DNA of 64,000 bases from Patella vulgata (taxonomy: Eukaryota > Mollusca > Gastropoda > Patellidae). The stretch lies in NCBI RefSeq assembly GCF_932274485.2, contig NC_065886.2:15947501-16011500 (forward strand), read 5' to 3'. The notes under the pieces were generated by a model. The model worked only from the letters and a program-made list of their open reading frames with translations, did not search any database and had not been told where the DNA came from. The position numbers were made by a program, and so were the translations under genes. Shown in pieces: positions 15,219 through 36,945 of the stretch (within the stretch, counting starts at the first letter, position 1; every line of letters starts with the position of its first letter).

Positions 15219-17244
15219 GATAGACAAGAGTCTTCTCTTCCAAACCATACAGAGATGCCACAATTTTTAGATGCGGACACTGTCCGAAACGCCGACCAAT
15301 TGTACCCTTTCTCGCCCCCCCCCCCCCCGGCCAAATTAAACGAAAACCCCATAAAGAATTTTTTTTTTCTTTATGACCGTATTTAATACCCCAGAGTTTG
15401 TTTTCTTCTAACCCATACATAGATGTTTCAATTTGTAGTGGCGGACAGAGTACGTAACGCCGACCTGTCATGAGCAGGTTACCTGTGCACTGAGTTTAGA
15501 GGGGTCGTGCAGTTAACACTGCCCAGGTGATCCTAAAGCTAAATGTATCAGTGCTGGTCGTGTATCGTATAGTCCTGTTGAGCTAGGCTGGTCCGTTTCC
15601 TCACCGGCTTCCCTCTTTTCAGGTTTAACACCTGTGCGACCGAAAATAAAATAATCTAGTCGTTTGGTTATAAAGAACAAAGAATCGAGTCATCCGTACA
15701 CGCACAAAGGTTTAGTTCACGTAAAAGATCCTTCTGTAGAAAGCAGTCCTGACTGGTTAAACCTTTTCGCCGTAATACATAAAATAAAGACAAATTCTGT
15801 AAAAAAAAATGAAATGTCCTACTGTTCTCCTTCGAATGAGATAAAGATGACGGACATACAGTGTGTTATGGGAGCAATTGTGCTCGGACAGCGGCGCTAT
15901 GACCTACTCTTATAATGGATTCAAACGACTTTTACGTGTACACCGCGTCCTAACCGAACACAATTTAATATATGTTGTCCTCCTACATCAACAAACGTTG
16001 GGTGGGAGTTAGGGGGCATTTAGCTGCAATTTTTAGCCGAGATAATTCTTATCTACGGCTGCAATTGATACACTATTCGACTCTTTACGCAAGTAAAATT
16101 AGGTTCAGTTGCAAAATTTTCAACACATATAATCATAGTTAGCATGGAAATAAGTGATTATGTTACAAATAGTGAAAAGTGGAACACAGAAATCTTAATT
16201 TCATCATGCCGAATAGTTTTTCTGTATTTTCGAGTGATATCATATCACGTGATTTTGGTACATAGCAGTTGGGTTAAATGAAATCGCATAATTATGCGGT
16301 AAGGTTTCACCTTTATTTCAATGAGAATTGGTTTATTATGTGTTAAGCTATGTGCAGTACAGTTTGGGGTCGGTGTTATTGGAAATTAAGGGAGTTATAG
16401 GCCAGTAACTTTTTTGTAGTCAAATGACTACAAAACTTGCGCAAAGGAAGGCCTTAGGAAGGTCCACTACTGTGACTGGAGTAAGACGTAAGACATAAGT
16501 AGTAGAACCACTTCTACGGGGGCGTTTAACCACGCCTGAAAATCCAGATGAAACTCTTTCAGCCAACACCAGTATAGAATCCTTACGCATCGAGCCACCG
16601 CGGACCCAAACCCTTTTGCACCGTTTACAGTCATAATTATGCAATTTGTGGCGGACGGGTGTCGATCACGAGGCAGGGTATTTGTACTCTTGCCTAACAC
16701 GTGATATCACTCGCCATTAAAAACACAGTGTGGTTTTGACGTTTGCTATTCATTTTACCATGTATTAGATATTATATTTATGTATATCTATATCTATATC
16801 GATAAGACGTTTATTGGATAATATCTATGATCTATATTATTGATATATAACATGATTGTGTCTGCTATCGATACAGATCTTGGTCCAACACAGCGGCACT
16901 TGGAGTATTTCATGTTTGTTATATTCCGCTGAATATGCCGATTGTCCAACCTTTTGTAGACACCGATAGTAGCATTGACTTTGTGTTAGGTTTTAGAATC
17001 AGTTTTGTTTATCTTCGCTTTCCTTCCACTGCTAAAGACACCAACAAGAAAGCTAATTAATGTGTGAAGTGATTGTTAAACCGCATTCTATTTCTTACGT
17101 ATGATTGGGTTTTCTCTCTGTATAAATAAATAAATCTGTTACACTAGAAGATTATCTCATTATGTTGTCAGTTCTTATATACCAATCAGTATATGTATTG
17201 TGTAGTTATAATTAGCTCCCTTTGTTTCTCTAGCGACCACAGTT

Positions 17245-17426
17245 TCTGTGTTTGTAACTAAGATTAAGGGTGTTTTATGGGTCACTATAGACAACAGTTA
17301 TTACAGTATATAAACTACGAACTGCGGAGTTCAAGTCATCATTTTTTTGACTTGCCTTCTGACAACATCAGTTATAGCAAGCTGTTATTTATTTCATATC
17401 GTTGACGACAAACTTTAATCTTCAAA
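17245..17426 (+). promoter_or_regulatory. Promoter and 5' UTR of tubulin copy 4
   Basis: TATATAAA lies at 17307-17314, in an A-type leader that matches copy 2. Confidence 0.7.
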
Positions 17427-19041
<1,615 letters not shown>

Positions 19042-19655
19042 ACAATGTCTGTGATAAAATAAAACATTTTAATAGAAATTGTATTTGGTTTTTTTGTTTG
19101 GTTTTATTAGTTTCCTATTCATTACAATGATTTACATCTCATCCAAATTACTTGGTATTGCGGTCAATATCCTAGCGAATTGCCCAGCTGGATCTTACAT
19201 CTATGCAACGTGAGTTCGATCCCATGCCTGTAGGTAAACATTAGCGTGACCTGTCGTGTTTCCATGGGTTTCTCTTATTGTTGGAAAGCCAAAAGCATAA
19301 GCGAATGTATATGACAAATTCATTATCCTAATCCCGAAAAGACCTAGTTGTATTTGGTTTGATGTTTCTTTTATTAGTTCCCAATACATTACAATTACTA
19401 GGTCTTAGGATCAATGTTCTAGAGAGTTGTTCGACTCCATCTACTATCTATGCAATGAAAGTTCGATCCCAACCCTATACGTAAACATTTGTCCCAATTT
19501 GAAAGAATCCTCTAGAGATAATGTCAGTGTGTTAAACCCTAAAGGACTTAGTATCTAGTGGACGTTAGACTCCCAATTCTCTTTCGCATTTGAATTCACA
19601 TATGTTATTGACTTCAGTGGTTATTTTGTACCCCAGTGTGTATTATAGACGCCCA

Positions 19656-19846
19656 GATGGATGGCCGAATGGTTAGCGCGTGTGCATTGTATCATAACGT
19701 CTGTCATTGGGTCAACTGGCGTGGTTTCGATTCGCCGTTTGTATGTGACAAGGAATAGGGTGGCATGTGCAACCTCGTGGGTTTTTTGCGGGTCCTCCAG
19801 TTTCCGCCCACTAATAAAGACCCCTACGCATTATTGAAAGCATCTC
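19656..19846 (+). repeat. SINE-1 in spacer after copy 4, 3'-truncated
   Basis: It is the copy of the truncated SINE at 10975-11165, with the same junction to (CT)n, so it was duplicated with the array and did not insert independently. Confidence 0.7.
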
Positions 19847-21453
19847 TCTCTCTCTCTCTATCTCTCTATATCTCTCAGTCCCCCCCTCTCTCTGTATTAT
19901 AGACAAGAGTTTGTCTTCTTCCAACCCATACGCAGATGCTTCAATTGTTAGTCGCCGACCGGTCGTATCGTTTCTTGACGCCGCCACCCCACCCCACCGC
20001 CAACTCATGTCCATATTCAATACCCCAGGTTGTAGTAATGGACAGCAGTTTGTCTTCTTCCAACCCATACAGAGATGGTTCAATTTTTAGTCGAGGACAC
20101 AGTCCGTAACGCCAACCGGTTGTACCCATTCTCGTCGCCCCCGCCCCCTACCCGATATCATGACCGGAATGCAAAGACCGAGCAGAGAACAACCTATTTA
20201 GTACTCAACTTATCCAGGTTGTTATGAGCAGGTTACCTTTGCACCGAGGACAGAGGGGGTCTTGCAGTTATCCCTGCCCCAGTGGCCCTGAGGATTAAAG
20301 TAAAAGAATTTAATTGCATCAAATTAGTACTGGTCATGTATTGAACAGTTGAACTAGACTGGTCGGTTTCCACATCGGGTTCCCTCTTTTCGGGGGTAAC
20401 ATCTGTGTGACCGAAAATAAAAAAATCTAGTCGTTTGGTTGGAAAGAACAAAGAATCCATGCAGGCAGAACGGTTTAGTGCACGTAAAAGATCCCTTTTG
20501 TAGGAAGCAGTACTGACTGGGTAAACTTTCTCGTCGTAATACATCTTAAGAATTTACAAAAATGCCATAAAATAAAGATACCTATAAAAAAATGAAATGT
20601 CCTACGGTTCCCCCCGACTGGGCTAACGAAGACGGACATACAGTGTGCTATGAGGGAAATTGTGCTCAGACAGTGGCGCTATGACGTACTCTTATATTGA
20701 ATTCCAGCGACTAATGCTTCTTTTACGTGTACACCACGTCCCATCCGAGTACAATTTAATATATGTTGTCCTTACCAGACCCGATATAGACCCTTACGTA
20801 TCGATCTACCGCGGGTCCAGACCCTTTTGCTCCATATTCAGTCATAATTATGCAATTTGTTACGGGTGTCGATCACGAGGCAGGGTATTTGTACTCTTGC
20901 CTAACACGTGATACCACTGGCCATTAAAAACACAGTGTGGTTTCGACGTGTGTTATTCATTTTACCATGTATTAGATATTACATCTATATCGATAAGACG
21001 TTTATTTGATAATATATATGATCTACTTTATTGATATATAACATGATTGTCTCTGCTATCGATACAGATCTTGGTCTAACACAGCAGCACTTGAAGTATT
21101 TCATGTCTAGCATACTCCGGCGGCGGTATATGTCGCTCATGGATATGTCCATTGCCCAACCTTTTGTAGACGCCTGGTAACATTGACTTTGGCTTAAATT
21201 TTAGAATAAGTTTTGTGTAGGCCCCTATCTTCGCTTCCCTTCTGCTGCTAAGGACACCAACGCGTAAGCGAATTAATGTGTGAAGTGGATGTTAAACCAC
21301 ATTTCTTTCTATTTCTCACGTATGATTAGGTTTCCTTTCTGAATAAATAAATAAATAAATCTGTTACATTGTGTTGTCAGTTCTTATATACCAATCAGTA
21401 TTAGTATTGTGTAGTTATAATTAGCTCCCTTTGTTTCTCTAGCGACCACAGTT

Positions 21454-21637
21454 TCTGTGTTTGTAACTAAGATTAAGGGTGTTTTATGGGTCACTATAGA
21501 CAACAATTATTACAGTATATAAACTACGAACTGCGGAGTTCAAGTCATCATTTACTTTAACTTGCCTTCTGACAAACATCAGATATAGCAAGCTGTTATT
21601 TATTTCATATCGTTGACGACAAACTTTAATCTTCAAT
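21454..21637 (+). promoter_or_regulatory. Promoter and 5' UTR of tubulin copy 5
   Basis: TATATAAA lies at 21516-21523, in an intact B-type leader. The damaged gene downstream therefore still has a normal-looking promoter. Confidence 0.7.
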
Positions 21638-23209
<1,572 letters not shown>

Positions 23210-23565
23210 ATAATGTTTGTGATTAAATAAATAATGTTAATTTTATTTGGTTTGATGTTTCTTTTATTAGTTTCCTGTACATATAATACAATGATTTAAC
23301 ATCTCACTCGAATTACTAGGTCTTAAGGTCCATGTTCTAGAGAGTTGTTCAACTCGATCTACTATCTATGCAATGTAAGTTCGATCCCACCCCTGGACGT
23401 AAACATTATCGCATCGTCGGGTGTCTAATTTTGAATAATCGTATATATAAAGAGATAATTTCATTGTGTTAAACCCTAAAGGACCTAGAACCCATTTGAA
23501 TTCACATAATTATGTTATTGACATCAGTGGTTATTTTGTACCTCAGTGTGTATTATAGACGTCGA

Positions 23566-23853
23566 GATGGATGACCGAATGGTTAGGCCGTGCACATTGT
23601 ATCATAAGGTTCGTAAGGTCTGTCATTGAGTCAACTAGCCTGGTTTCGATTCCCCGGTTGTATGTGACAAGGAGCAGGGTCGCCTGTCCAACCTCGTGGG
23701 TTTTCTTCGGGTCCCCTCGTTTCCCCCCACTGCTAAAGACCCCTACGAGCAAGCTAATTAGTGTAATAAAATTGAACCATATGTTAGTCCTGAAATGACC
23801 TAGATTGTGCCGAACGGACGTTAAACCTCATTTCTCTCTCTGTGTGTATTATA
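23566..23853 (+). repeat. SINE-1 in spacer after copy 5
   Basis: It is full length and has the 9-bp AAGGTTCGT duplication, as at 14931. Confidence 0.7.
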
Positions 23854-25824
23854 GATAGACAAGAGTCTTCTCTTCCAAACCATACAGAGATGCCACAATT
23901 TTTAGATGCGGACACTGTCCGAAACGCCGACCAATTGTACCCTTTCTCGCCCCCCCCCCCCCGGCCAAATTAAACGAAAACCCCATAAAGAATTTTTTTT
24001 TTTCTTTATGACCGTATTTAATACCCCAGAGTTTGTTTTCTTCTAACCCATACATAGATGTTTCAATTTGTAGTGGCGGACAGAGTACGTAACGCCGACC
24101 TGTCATGAGCAGGTTACCTGTGCACTGAGTTTAGAGGGGTCGTGCAGTTAACACTGCCCAGGTGATCCTAAAGCTAAATGTATCAGTGCTGGTCGTGTAT
24201 CGTATAGTCCTGTTGAGCTAGGCTGGTCCGTTTCCTCACCGGCTTCCCTCTTTTCAGGTTTAACACCTGTGCGACCGAAAATAAAATAATCTAGTCGATT
24301 GAAAGAATCCGTACACGCACAAAGGTTTAGTTCACGTAAAAGATCCTTCTGTAGAAAGCAGTCCTGACTGGTTAAACCTTTTCGCCGTAACACATAAAAT
24401 AAAGACAAATTCTGTAAAAAAAATGAAATGTCCTACTGTTCTCCTTCGAATGAGATAAAGATGACGGGCATACAGTGTGTTATGGGAGCAATTGTGCTCG
24501 GACAGCGGCGCTATGACCTACTCTTGTAATGGATTCAAACGACTTTTACGTGTACACCGCGTCCTAACCGAACACAATTTAATATATGTTGTCCTCCTAC
24601 ATCAACAAACGTTGGGTGGGAGTTAGGGGGCATTTAGCTGCAATTTTTAGCCGAGATAATTCTTATCTACGGCTGCAATTAGGTTCAGTTGCAAAATTTT
24701 CAACACATATAATCATAGTTAGCATGGAAATAAGTGATTATGTTACAAATAGTGAAGAGTGGAACACAGAAATCTTAATTTCATCATGCCGAATAGTTTT
24801 TCTGTATTTTCGAGTGATATCATATCACGTGATTTTGGTACATAGCAGTTGGGTTAAATGAAATCGCATAATTATGCGGTAAGGTTTCACCTTTATTTCA
24901 ATGAGAATTGGTTTATTATATGTTAAGCTATGTACAGTACAGTTTGGGGTCGGTGTTATTGGAAATTAAGGGAGTTATAGGCCAGTAACTTTTTTGTAGT
25001 CAAATGACTACAAAACTTGCGCAAAGGAAGGCCTTAGGAAGGTCCACTACTGTGACTGGAGTAAGACGTAAGACATAAGTAGTAGAACCACTTCTACGGG
25101 GGCGTTTAACCACGCCTGAAAATCCAGATGAAACTCTTTCAGCCAACACCAGTATAGAATCCTTACGCATCGAGCCACCGCGGACCCAAACCCTTTTGCA
25201 CCGTTTACAGTCATAATTATGCAATTTGTGGCGGACGGGTGTCGATCACGAGGCAGGGTATTTGTACTCTTGCCTAACACGTGATATCACTCGCCATTAA
25301 AAACACAGTGTGGTTTTGACGTTTGCTATTCATTTTACCATGTATTAGATATTATATTTATGTATATCTATATCTATATCGATAAGACGTTTATTGGATA
25401 ATATCTATGATCTATATTATTGATATATAACATGATTGTGTCTGCTATCGATACAGATCTTGGTCCAACACAGCGGCACTTGGAGTATTTCATGTTTGTT
25501 ATATTCCGCTGAATATGCCGATTGTCCAACCTTTTGTAGACACCGATAGTAGCATTGACTTTGTGTTAGGTTTTAGAATCAGTTTTGTTTATCTTCGCTT
25601 TCCTTCCACTGCTAAAGACACCAACAAGAAAGCTAATTAATGTGTGAAGTGATTGTTAAACCGCATTCTATTTCTTACGTATGATTGGGTTTTCTCTCTG
25701 TATAAATAAATAAATCTGTTACACTAGAAGATTATCTCATTATGTTGTCAGTTCTTATATACCAATCAGTATATGTATTGTGTAGTTATAATTAGCTCCC
25801 TTTGTTTCTCTAGCGACCACAGTT

Positions 25825-26006
25825 TCTGTGTTTGTAACTAAGATTAAGGGTGTTTTATGGGTCACTATAGACAACAGTTATTACAGTATATAAACTACGA
25901 ACTGCGGAGTTCAAGTCATCATTTTTTTGACTTGCCTTCTGACAACATCAGTTATAGCAAGCTGTTATTTATTTCATATCGTTGACGACAAACTTTAATC
26001 TTCAAA
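25825..26006 (+). promoter_or_regulatory. Promoter and 5' UTR of tubulin copy 6
   Basis: TATATAAA lies at 25887-25894, in an A-type leader. Confidence 0.7.
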
Positions 26007-27621
<1,615 letters not shown>

Positions 27622-28235
27622 ACAATGTCTGTGATAAAATAAAACATTTTAATAGAAATTGTATTTGGTTTTTTTGTTTGGTTTTATTAGTTTCCTATTC
27701 ATTACAATGATTTACATCTCATCCAAATTACTTGGTATTGCGGTCAATATCCTAGCGAATTGCCCAGCTGGATCTTACATCTATGCAACGTGAGTTCGAT
27801 CCCATGCCTGTAGGTAAACATTAGCGTGACCTGTCGTGTTTCCATGGGTTTCTCTTATTGTTGGAAAGCCAAAAGCATAAGCGAATGTATATGACAAATT
27901 CATTATCCTAATCCCGAAAAGACCTAGTTGTATTTGGTTTGATGTTTCTTTTATTAGTTCCCAATACATTACAATTACTAGGTCTTAGGATCAATGTTCT
28001 AGAGAGTTGTTCGACTCCATCTACTATCTATGCAATGAAAGTTCGATCCCAACCCTATACGTAAACATTTGTCCCAATTTGAAAGAATCCTCTAGAGATA
28101 ATGTCAGTGTGTTAAACCCTAAAGGACTTAGTATCTAGTGGACGTTAGACTCCCAATTCTCTTTCGCATTTGAATTCACATATGTTATTGACTTCAGTGG
28201 TTATTTTGTACCCCAGTGTGTATTATAGACGCCCA

Positions 28236-28426
28236 GATGGATGGCCGAATGGTTAGCGCGTGTGCATTGTATCATAACGTCTGTCATTGGGTCAACTGGC
28301 GTGGTTTCGATTCGCCGTTTGTATGTGACAAGGAATAGGGTGGCATGTGCAACCTCGTGGGTTTTTTGCGGGTCCTCCAGTTTCCGCCCACTAATAAAGA
28401 CCCCTACGCATTATTGAAAGCATCTC
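28236..28426 (+). repeat. SINE-1 in spacer after copy 6, 3'-truncated
   Basis: It has the same truncation point as the copies at 10975 and 19656. Confidence 0.7.
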
Positions 28427-30033
28427 TCTCTCTCTCTCTATCTCTCTATATCTCTCAGTCCCCCCCTCTCTCTGTATTATAGACAAGAGTTTGTCTTCTT
28501 CCAACCCATACGCAGATGCTTCAATTGTTAGTCGCCGACCGGTCGTATCGTTTCTTGACGCCGCCACCCCACCCCACCGCCAACTCATGTCCATATTCAA
28601 TACCCCAGGTTGTAGTAATGGACAGCAGTTTGTCTTCTTCCAACCCATACAGAGATGGTTCAATTTTTAGTCGAGGACACAGTCCGTAACGCCAACCGGT
28701 TGTACCCATTCTCGTCGCCCCCGCCCCCTACCCGATATCATGACCGGAATGCAAAGACCGAGCAGAGAACAACCTATTTAGTACTCAACTTATCCAGGTT
28801 GTTATGAGCAGGTTACCTTTGCACCGAGGACAGAGGGGGTCTTGCAGTTATCCCTGCCCCAGTGGCCCTGAGGATTAAAGTAAAAGAATTTAATTGCATC
28901 AAATTAGTACTGGTCATGTATTGAACAGTTGAACTAGACTGGTCGGTTTCCACATCGGGTTCCCTCTTTTCGGGGGTAACATCTGTGTGACCGAAAATAA
29001 AAAAATCTAGTCGTTTGGTTGGAAAGAACAAAGAATCCATGCAGGCAGAACGGTTTAGTGCACGTAAAAGATCCCTTTTGTAGGAAGCAGTACTGACTGG
29101 GTAAACTTTCTCGTCGTAATACATCTTAAGAATTTACAAAAATGCCATAAAATAAAGATACCTATAAAAAAATGAAATGTCCTACGGTTCCCCCCGACTG
29201 GGCTAACGAAGACGGACATACAGTGTGCTATGAGGGAAATTGTGCTCAGACAGTGGCGCTATGACGTACTCTTATATTGAATTCCAGCGACTAATGCTTC
29301 TTTTACGTGTACACCACGTCCCATCCGAGTACAATTTAATATATGTTGTCCTTACCAGACCCGATATAGACCCTTACGTATCGATCTACCGCGGGTCCAG
29401 ACCCTTTTGCTCCATATTCAGTCATAATTATGCAATTTGTTACGGGTGTCGATCACGAGGCAGGGTATTTGTACTCTTGCCTAACACGTGATACCACTGG
29501 CCATTAAAAACACAGTGTGGTTTCGACGTGTGTTATTCATTTTACCATGTATTAGATATTACATCTATATCGATAAGACGTTTATTTGATAATATATATG
29601 ATCTACTTTATTGATATATAACATGATTGTCTCTGCTATCGATACAGATCTTGGTCTAACACAGCAGCACTTGAAGTATTTCATGTCTAGCATACTTCGG
29701 CGGCGGTATATGTCGCTCATGGATATGTCCATTGCCCAACCTTTTGTAGACGCCTGGTAACATTGACTTTGGCTTAAATTTTAGAATAAGTTTTGTGTAG
29801 GCCCCTATCTTCGCTTCCCTTCTGCTGCTAAGGACACCAACGCGTAAGCGAATTAATGTGTGAAGTGGATGTTAAACCACATTTCTTTCTATTTCTCACG
29901 TATGATTAGGTTTCCTTTCTGAATAAATAAATAAATAAATCTGTTACATTGTGTTGTCAGTTCTTATATACTAATCAGTATTAGTATTGTGTAGTTATAA
30001 TTAGCTCCCTTTGTTTCTCTAGCGACCACAGTT

Positions 30034-30217
30034 TCTGTGTTTGTAACTAAGATTAAGGGTGTTTTATGGGTCACTATAGACAACAATTATTACAGTATAT
30101 AAACTACGAACTGCGGAGTTCAAGTCATCATTTACTTTAACTTGCCTTCTGACAAACATCAGATATAGCAAGCTGTTATTTATTTCATATCGTTGACGAC
30201 AAACTTTAATCTTCAAT
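30034..30217 (+). promoter_or_regulatory. Promoter and 5' UTR of tubulin copy 7
   Basis: TATATAAA lies at 30096-30103, in a B-type leader. Confidence 0.7.
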
Positions 30218-31835
<1,618 letters not shown>

Positions 31836-32191
31836 ATAATGTTTGTGATTAAATAAATAATGTTAATTTTATTTGGTTTGATGTTTCTTTTATTAGTTTC
31901 CTGTACATATAATACAATGATTTAACATCTCACTCGAATTACTAGGTCTTAAGGTCCATGTTCTAGAGAGTTGTTCAACTCGATCTACTATCTATGCAAT
32001 GTAAGTTCGATCCCACCCCTGGACGTAAACATTATCGCATCGTCGGGTGTCTAATTTTGAATAATCGTATATATAAAGAGATAATTTCATTGTGTTAAAC
32101 CCTAAAGGACCTAGAACCCATTTGAATTCACATAATTATGTTATTGACATCAGTGGTTATTTTGTACCTCAGTGTGTATTATAGACGTCGA

Positions 32192-32480
32192 GATGGATGA
32201 CCGAATGGTTATGCCGTGCACATTGTATCATAAGGTTCGTAAGGTCTGTCATTGAGTCAACTAGCCTGGTTTCGATTCCCCGGTTGTATGTGACAAGGAG
32301 CAGGGTCGCCTGTCCAACCTCGTGGGTTTTCTTCGGGTCCCCTCGTTTCCCCCCACTGCTAAAGACCCCTACGAGCAAGCTAATTAGTGTAATAAAATTG
32401 AACCATATGTTAGTCCTGAAATGACCTAGATTGTGCCGAACGGACGTTAAACCTCATTTCTCTCTCTGTGTGTATTATAG
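32192..32480 (+). repeat. SINE-1 in spacer after copy 7
   Basis: It is full length and has the 9-bp duplication, as at 14931. Confidence 0.7.
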
Positions 32481-34509
32481 ATAGACAAGAGTCTTCTCTT
32501 CCAAACCATACAGAGATGCCACAATTTTTAGATGCGGACACTGTCCGAAACGCCGACCAATTGTACCCTTTCTCGCCCCCCCCCCCCCCCCCGGCCAAAT
32601 TAAACGAAAACCCCATAAAGAATTTTTTTTTTTCTTTATGACCGTATTTAATACCCCAGAGTTTGTTTTCTTCTAACCCATACATAGATGTTTCAATTTG
32701 TAGTGGCGGACAGAGTACGTAACGCCGACCTGTCATGAGCAGGTTACCTGTGCACTGAGTTTAGAGGGGTCGTGCAGTTAACACTGCCCAGGTGATCCTA
32801 AAGCTAAATGTATCAGTGCTGGTCGTGTATCGTATAGTCCTGTTGAGCTAGGCTGGTCCGTTTCCTCACCGGCTTCCCTCTTTTCAGGTTTAACACCTGT
32901 GCGACCGAAAATAAAATAATCTAGTCGTTTGGTTATAAAGAACAAAGAATCGAGTCATCCGTACACGCACAAAGGTTTAGTTCACGTAAAAGATCCTTCT
33001 GTAGAAAGCAGTCCTGACTGGTTAAACCTTTTCGCCGTAATACATAAAATAAAGACAAATTCTGTAAAAAAAAATGAAATGTCCTACTGTTCTCCTTCGA
33101 ATGAGATAAAGATGACGGACATACAGTGTGTTATGGGAGCAATTGTGCTCGGACAGCGGCGCTATGACCTACTCTTATAATGGATTCAAACGACTTTTAC
33201 GTGTACACCGCGTCCTAACCGAACACAATTTAATATATGTTGTCCTCCTACATCAACAAACGTTGGGTGGGAGTTAGGGGGCATTTAGCTGCAATTTTTA
33301 GCCGAGATAATTCTTATCTACGGCTGCAATTGATACACTATTCGACTCTTTACGCAAGTAAAATTAGGTTCAGTTGCAAAATTTTCAACACATATAATCA
33401 TAGTTAGCATGGAAATAAGTGATTATGTTACAAATAGTGAAAAGTGGAACACAGAAATATTAATTTCATCATGCCGAATAGTTTTTCTGTATTTTCGAGT
33501 GATATCATATCACGTGATTTTGGTACATAGCAGTTGGGTTAAATGAAATCGCATAATTATGCGGTAAGGTTTCACCTTTATTTCAATGAGAATTGGTTTA
33601 TTATGTGTTAAGCTATGTGCAGTACAGTTTGGGGTCGGTGTTATTGGAAATTAAGGGAGTTATAGGCCAGTAACTTTTTTGTAGTCAAATGACTACAAAA
33701 CTTGCGCAAAGGAAGGCCTTAGGAAGGTCCACTACTGTGACTGGAGTAAGACGTAAGACATAAGTAGTAGAACCACTTCTACGGGGGCGTTTAACCACGC
33801 CTGAAAATCCAGATGAAATTCTTTTAGCCAACACCAGTATAGAATCCTTACGCATCGAGCCACCGCGGACCCAAACCCTTTTGCACCGTTTACAGTCATA
33901 ATTATGCAATTTGTGACGGACGGGTGTCGATCACGAGGCAGGGTATTTGTACTCTTGCCTAACACGTGATAACACTCGCCATTAAAAACACAGTGTGGTT
34001 TTGACGTGTGCTATTCATTTTACCATGTATTAGATATTATATTTATGTATATCTATATCTATATCGATAAGACGTTTATTGGATAATATCTATGATCTAT
34101 ATTATTGATATATAACATGATTGTGTCTGCTATCGATACAGATCTTGGTCCAACACAGCGGCACTTGGAGTATTTCATGTTTGTTATATTCCGCTGAATA
34201 TGCCGATTGTCCAACCTTTTGTAGTAACCGATAGTAGCATTGACTTTGTGTTAGGTTTTAGAATCAGTTTTGTTTATCTTCGCTTCCCTTCCACTGCTAA
34301 AGACACCAACAAGAAAGCTAATTAATGTGTGAAGTGATTGTTAAACCGCATTCTATTTCTCACGTATGATTGGGTTTTCTCTCTGTATAAATAAATAAAT
34401 CTGTTACACTAGAAGATTATCTCATTATGTTGTCAGTTCTTATATACCAATCAGTATTAGTATTGTGTAGTTATAATTAGCTCCCTTTGTTTCTCTAGCG
34501 ACCACAGTT

Positions 34510-34691
34510 TCTGTGTTTGTAACTAAGATTAAGGGTGTTTTATGGGTCACTATAGACAACAGTTATTACAGTATATAAACTACGAACTGCGGAGTTCAAG
34601 TCATCATTTTTTTGACTTGCCTTCTGACAACATCAGTTATAGCAAGCTGTTATTTATTTCATATCGTTGACGACAAACTTTAATCTTCAAA
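34510..34691 (+). promoter_or_regulatory. Promoter and 5' UTR of tubulin copy 8
   Basis: TATATAAA lies at 34572-34579, in an A-type leader. Confidence 0.7.
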
Positions 34692-36305
<1,614 letters not shown>

Positions 36306-36661
36306 ATAATGTTTGTGATTAAATAAATAATGTTAATTTTATTTGGTTTGATGTTTCTTTTTTTAGTTTCCTGTACATATAATACAATGATTTAACATCT
36401 CACTCGAATTACTAGGTCTTAAGGTCCATGTTCTAGAGAGTTGTTCAACTCGATCTACTATCTATGCAATGTAAGTTCGATCCCACCCCTGGACGTAAAC
36501 ATTGTCGCATCGTCGGGTGTCTAATTTTGAATAATCGTATATATAAAGAGATAATTTCATTGTGTTAAACCCTAAAGGACCTAGAACCCATTTGAATTCA
36601 CATAATTATGTTATTGACATCAGTGGTTATTTTGTACCTCAGTGTGTATTATAGACGTCGA

Positions 36662-36945
36662 GATGGATGACCGAATGGTTAGGCCGTGCACATTGTATCA
36701 TAAGGTCTGTCATTGAGTCAACTGGCCTGGTTTCGATTCCCCGGTTGTATGTGACAAGGAGCAGGGTCGCCTGTCCAACCTCGTGGGTTTTCTTCGGGTC
36801 CCCTGGTTTCCCCCCACTGCTAAAGACCCCTACGAGCAAGCTAATTAGTGTAATAAAATTGAACCATATGTTAGTCCTGAAATGACCTAGATTGTGCCGA
36901 ACGGACGTTAAACCTCATTTCTCTCTCTGTGTGTATTATAGATAG
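36662..36945 (+). repeat. SINE-1 in spacer after copy 8
   Basis: It is full length, without the 9-bp duplication. Confidence 0.7.

Larger units (their letters stand above)
14575..17426. other. Spacer 2 type, after copy 3
   Basis: The layout is as after copy 1, but in the long haplotype (2852 bp): it has the 34-bp segment GATACACTATTCGACTCTTT... near 16068-16101 and the longer variant at 15660. SINE-1 lies at 14931-15218 and the hairpin-rich insertion at about 15980-16540. No gene is seen. Confidence 0.75.
19042..21637. other. Spacer 1 type, after copy 4
   Basis: It has the same length (2596 bp) and layout as the spacer at 10361-12956, with very few differences (for example AGCATAAGCG in place of AGCATACGCG near 19297). 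Truncated SINE-1 lies at 19656-19846. No gene is seen. Confidence 0.75.
23210..26006. other. Spacer 2 type, after copy 5
   Basis: This is the short haplotype, as after copy 1: both the 34-bp segment (near 24680) and the longer variant (near 24296) are missing. SINE-1 lies at 23566-23853 but carries the 9-bp duplication typical of the spacers after copies 3 and 7, so this spacer is a mosaic. The hairpin-rich insertion spans about 24594-25120. No gene is seen. Confidence 0.75.
27622..30217. other. Spacer 1 type, after copy 6
   Basis: It is 2596 bp, like the other two spacers of this type. Single-base differences include CATACTTCGG near 29695 and TACTAATCAG near 29970. Truncated SINE-1 lies at 28236-28426. 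No gene is seen. Confidence 0.75.
31836..34691. other. Spacer 2 type, after copy 7
   Basis: Long haplotype (2856 bp). SINE-1 lies at 32192-32480 with a private GGTTATGCC change in its head. The poly-C tract near 32575-32592 is among the longest in the window. The hairpin-rich insertion spans about 33245-33805. No gene is seen. Confidence 0.75.
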
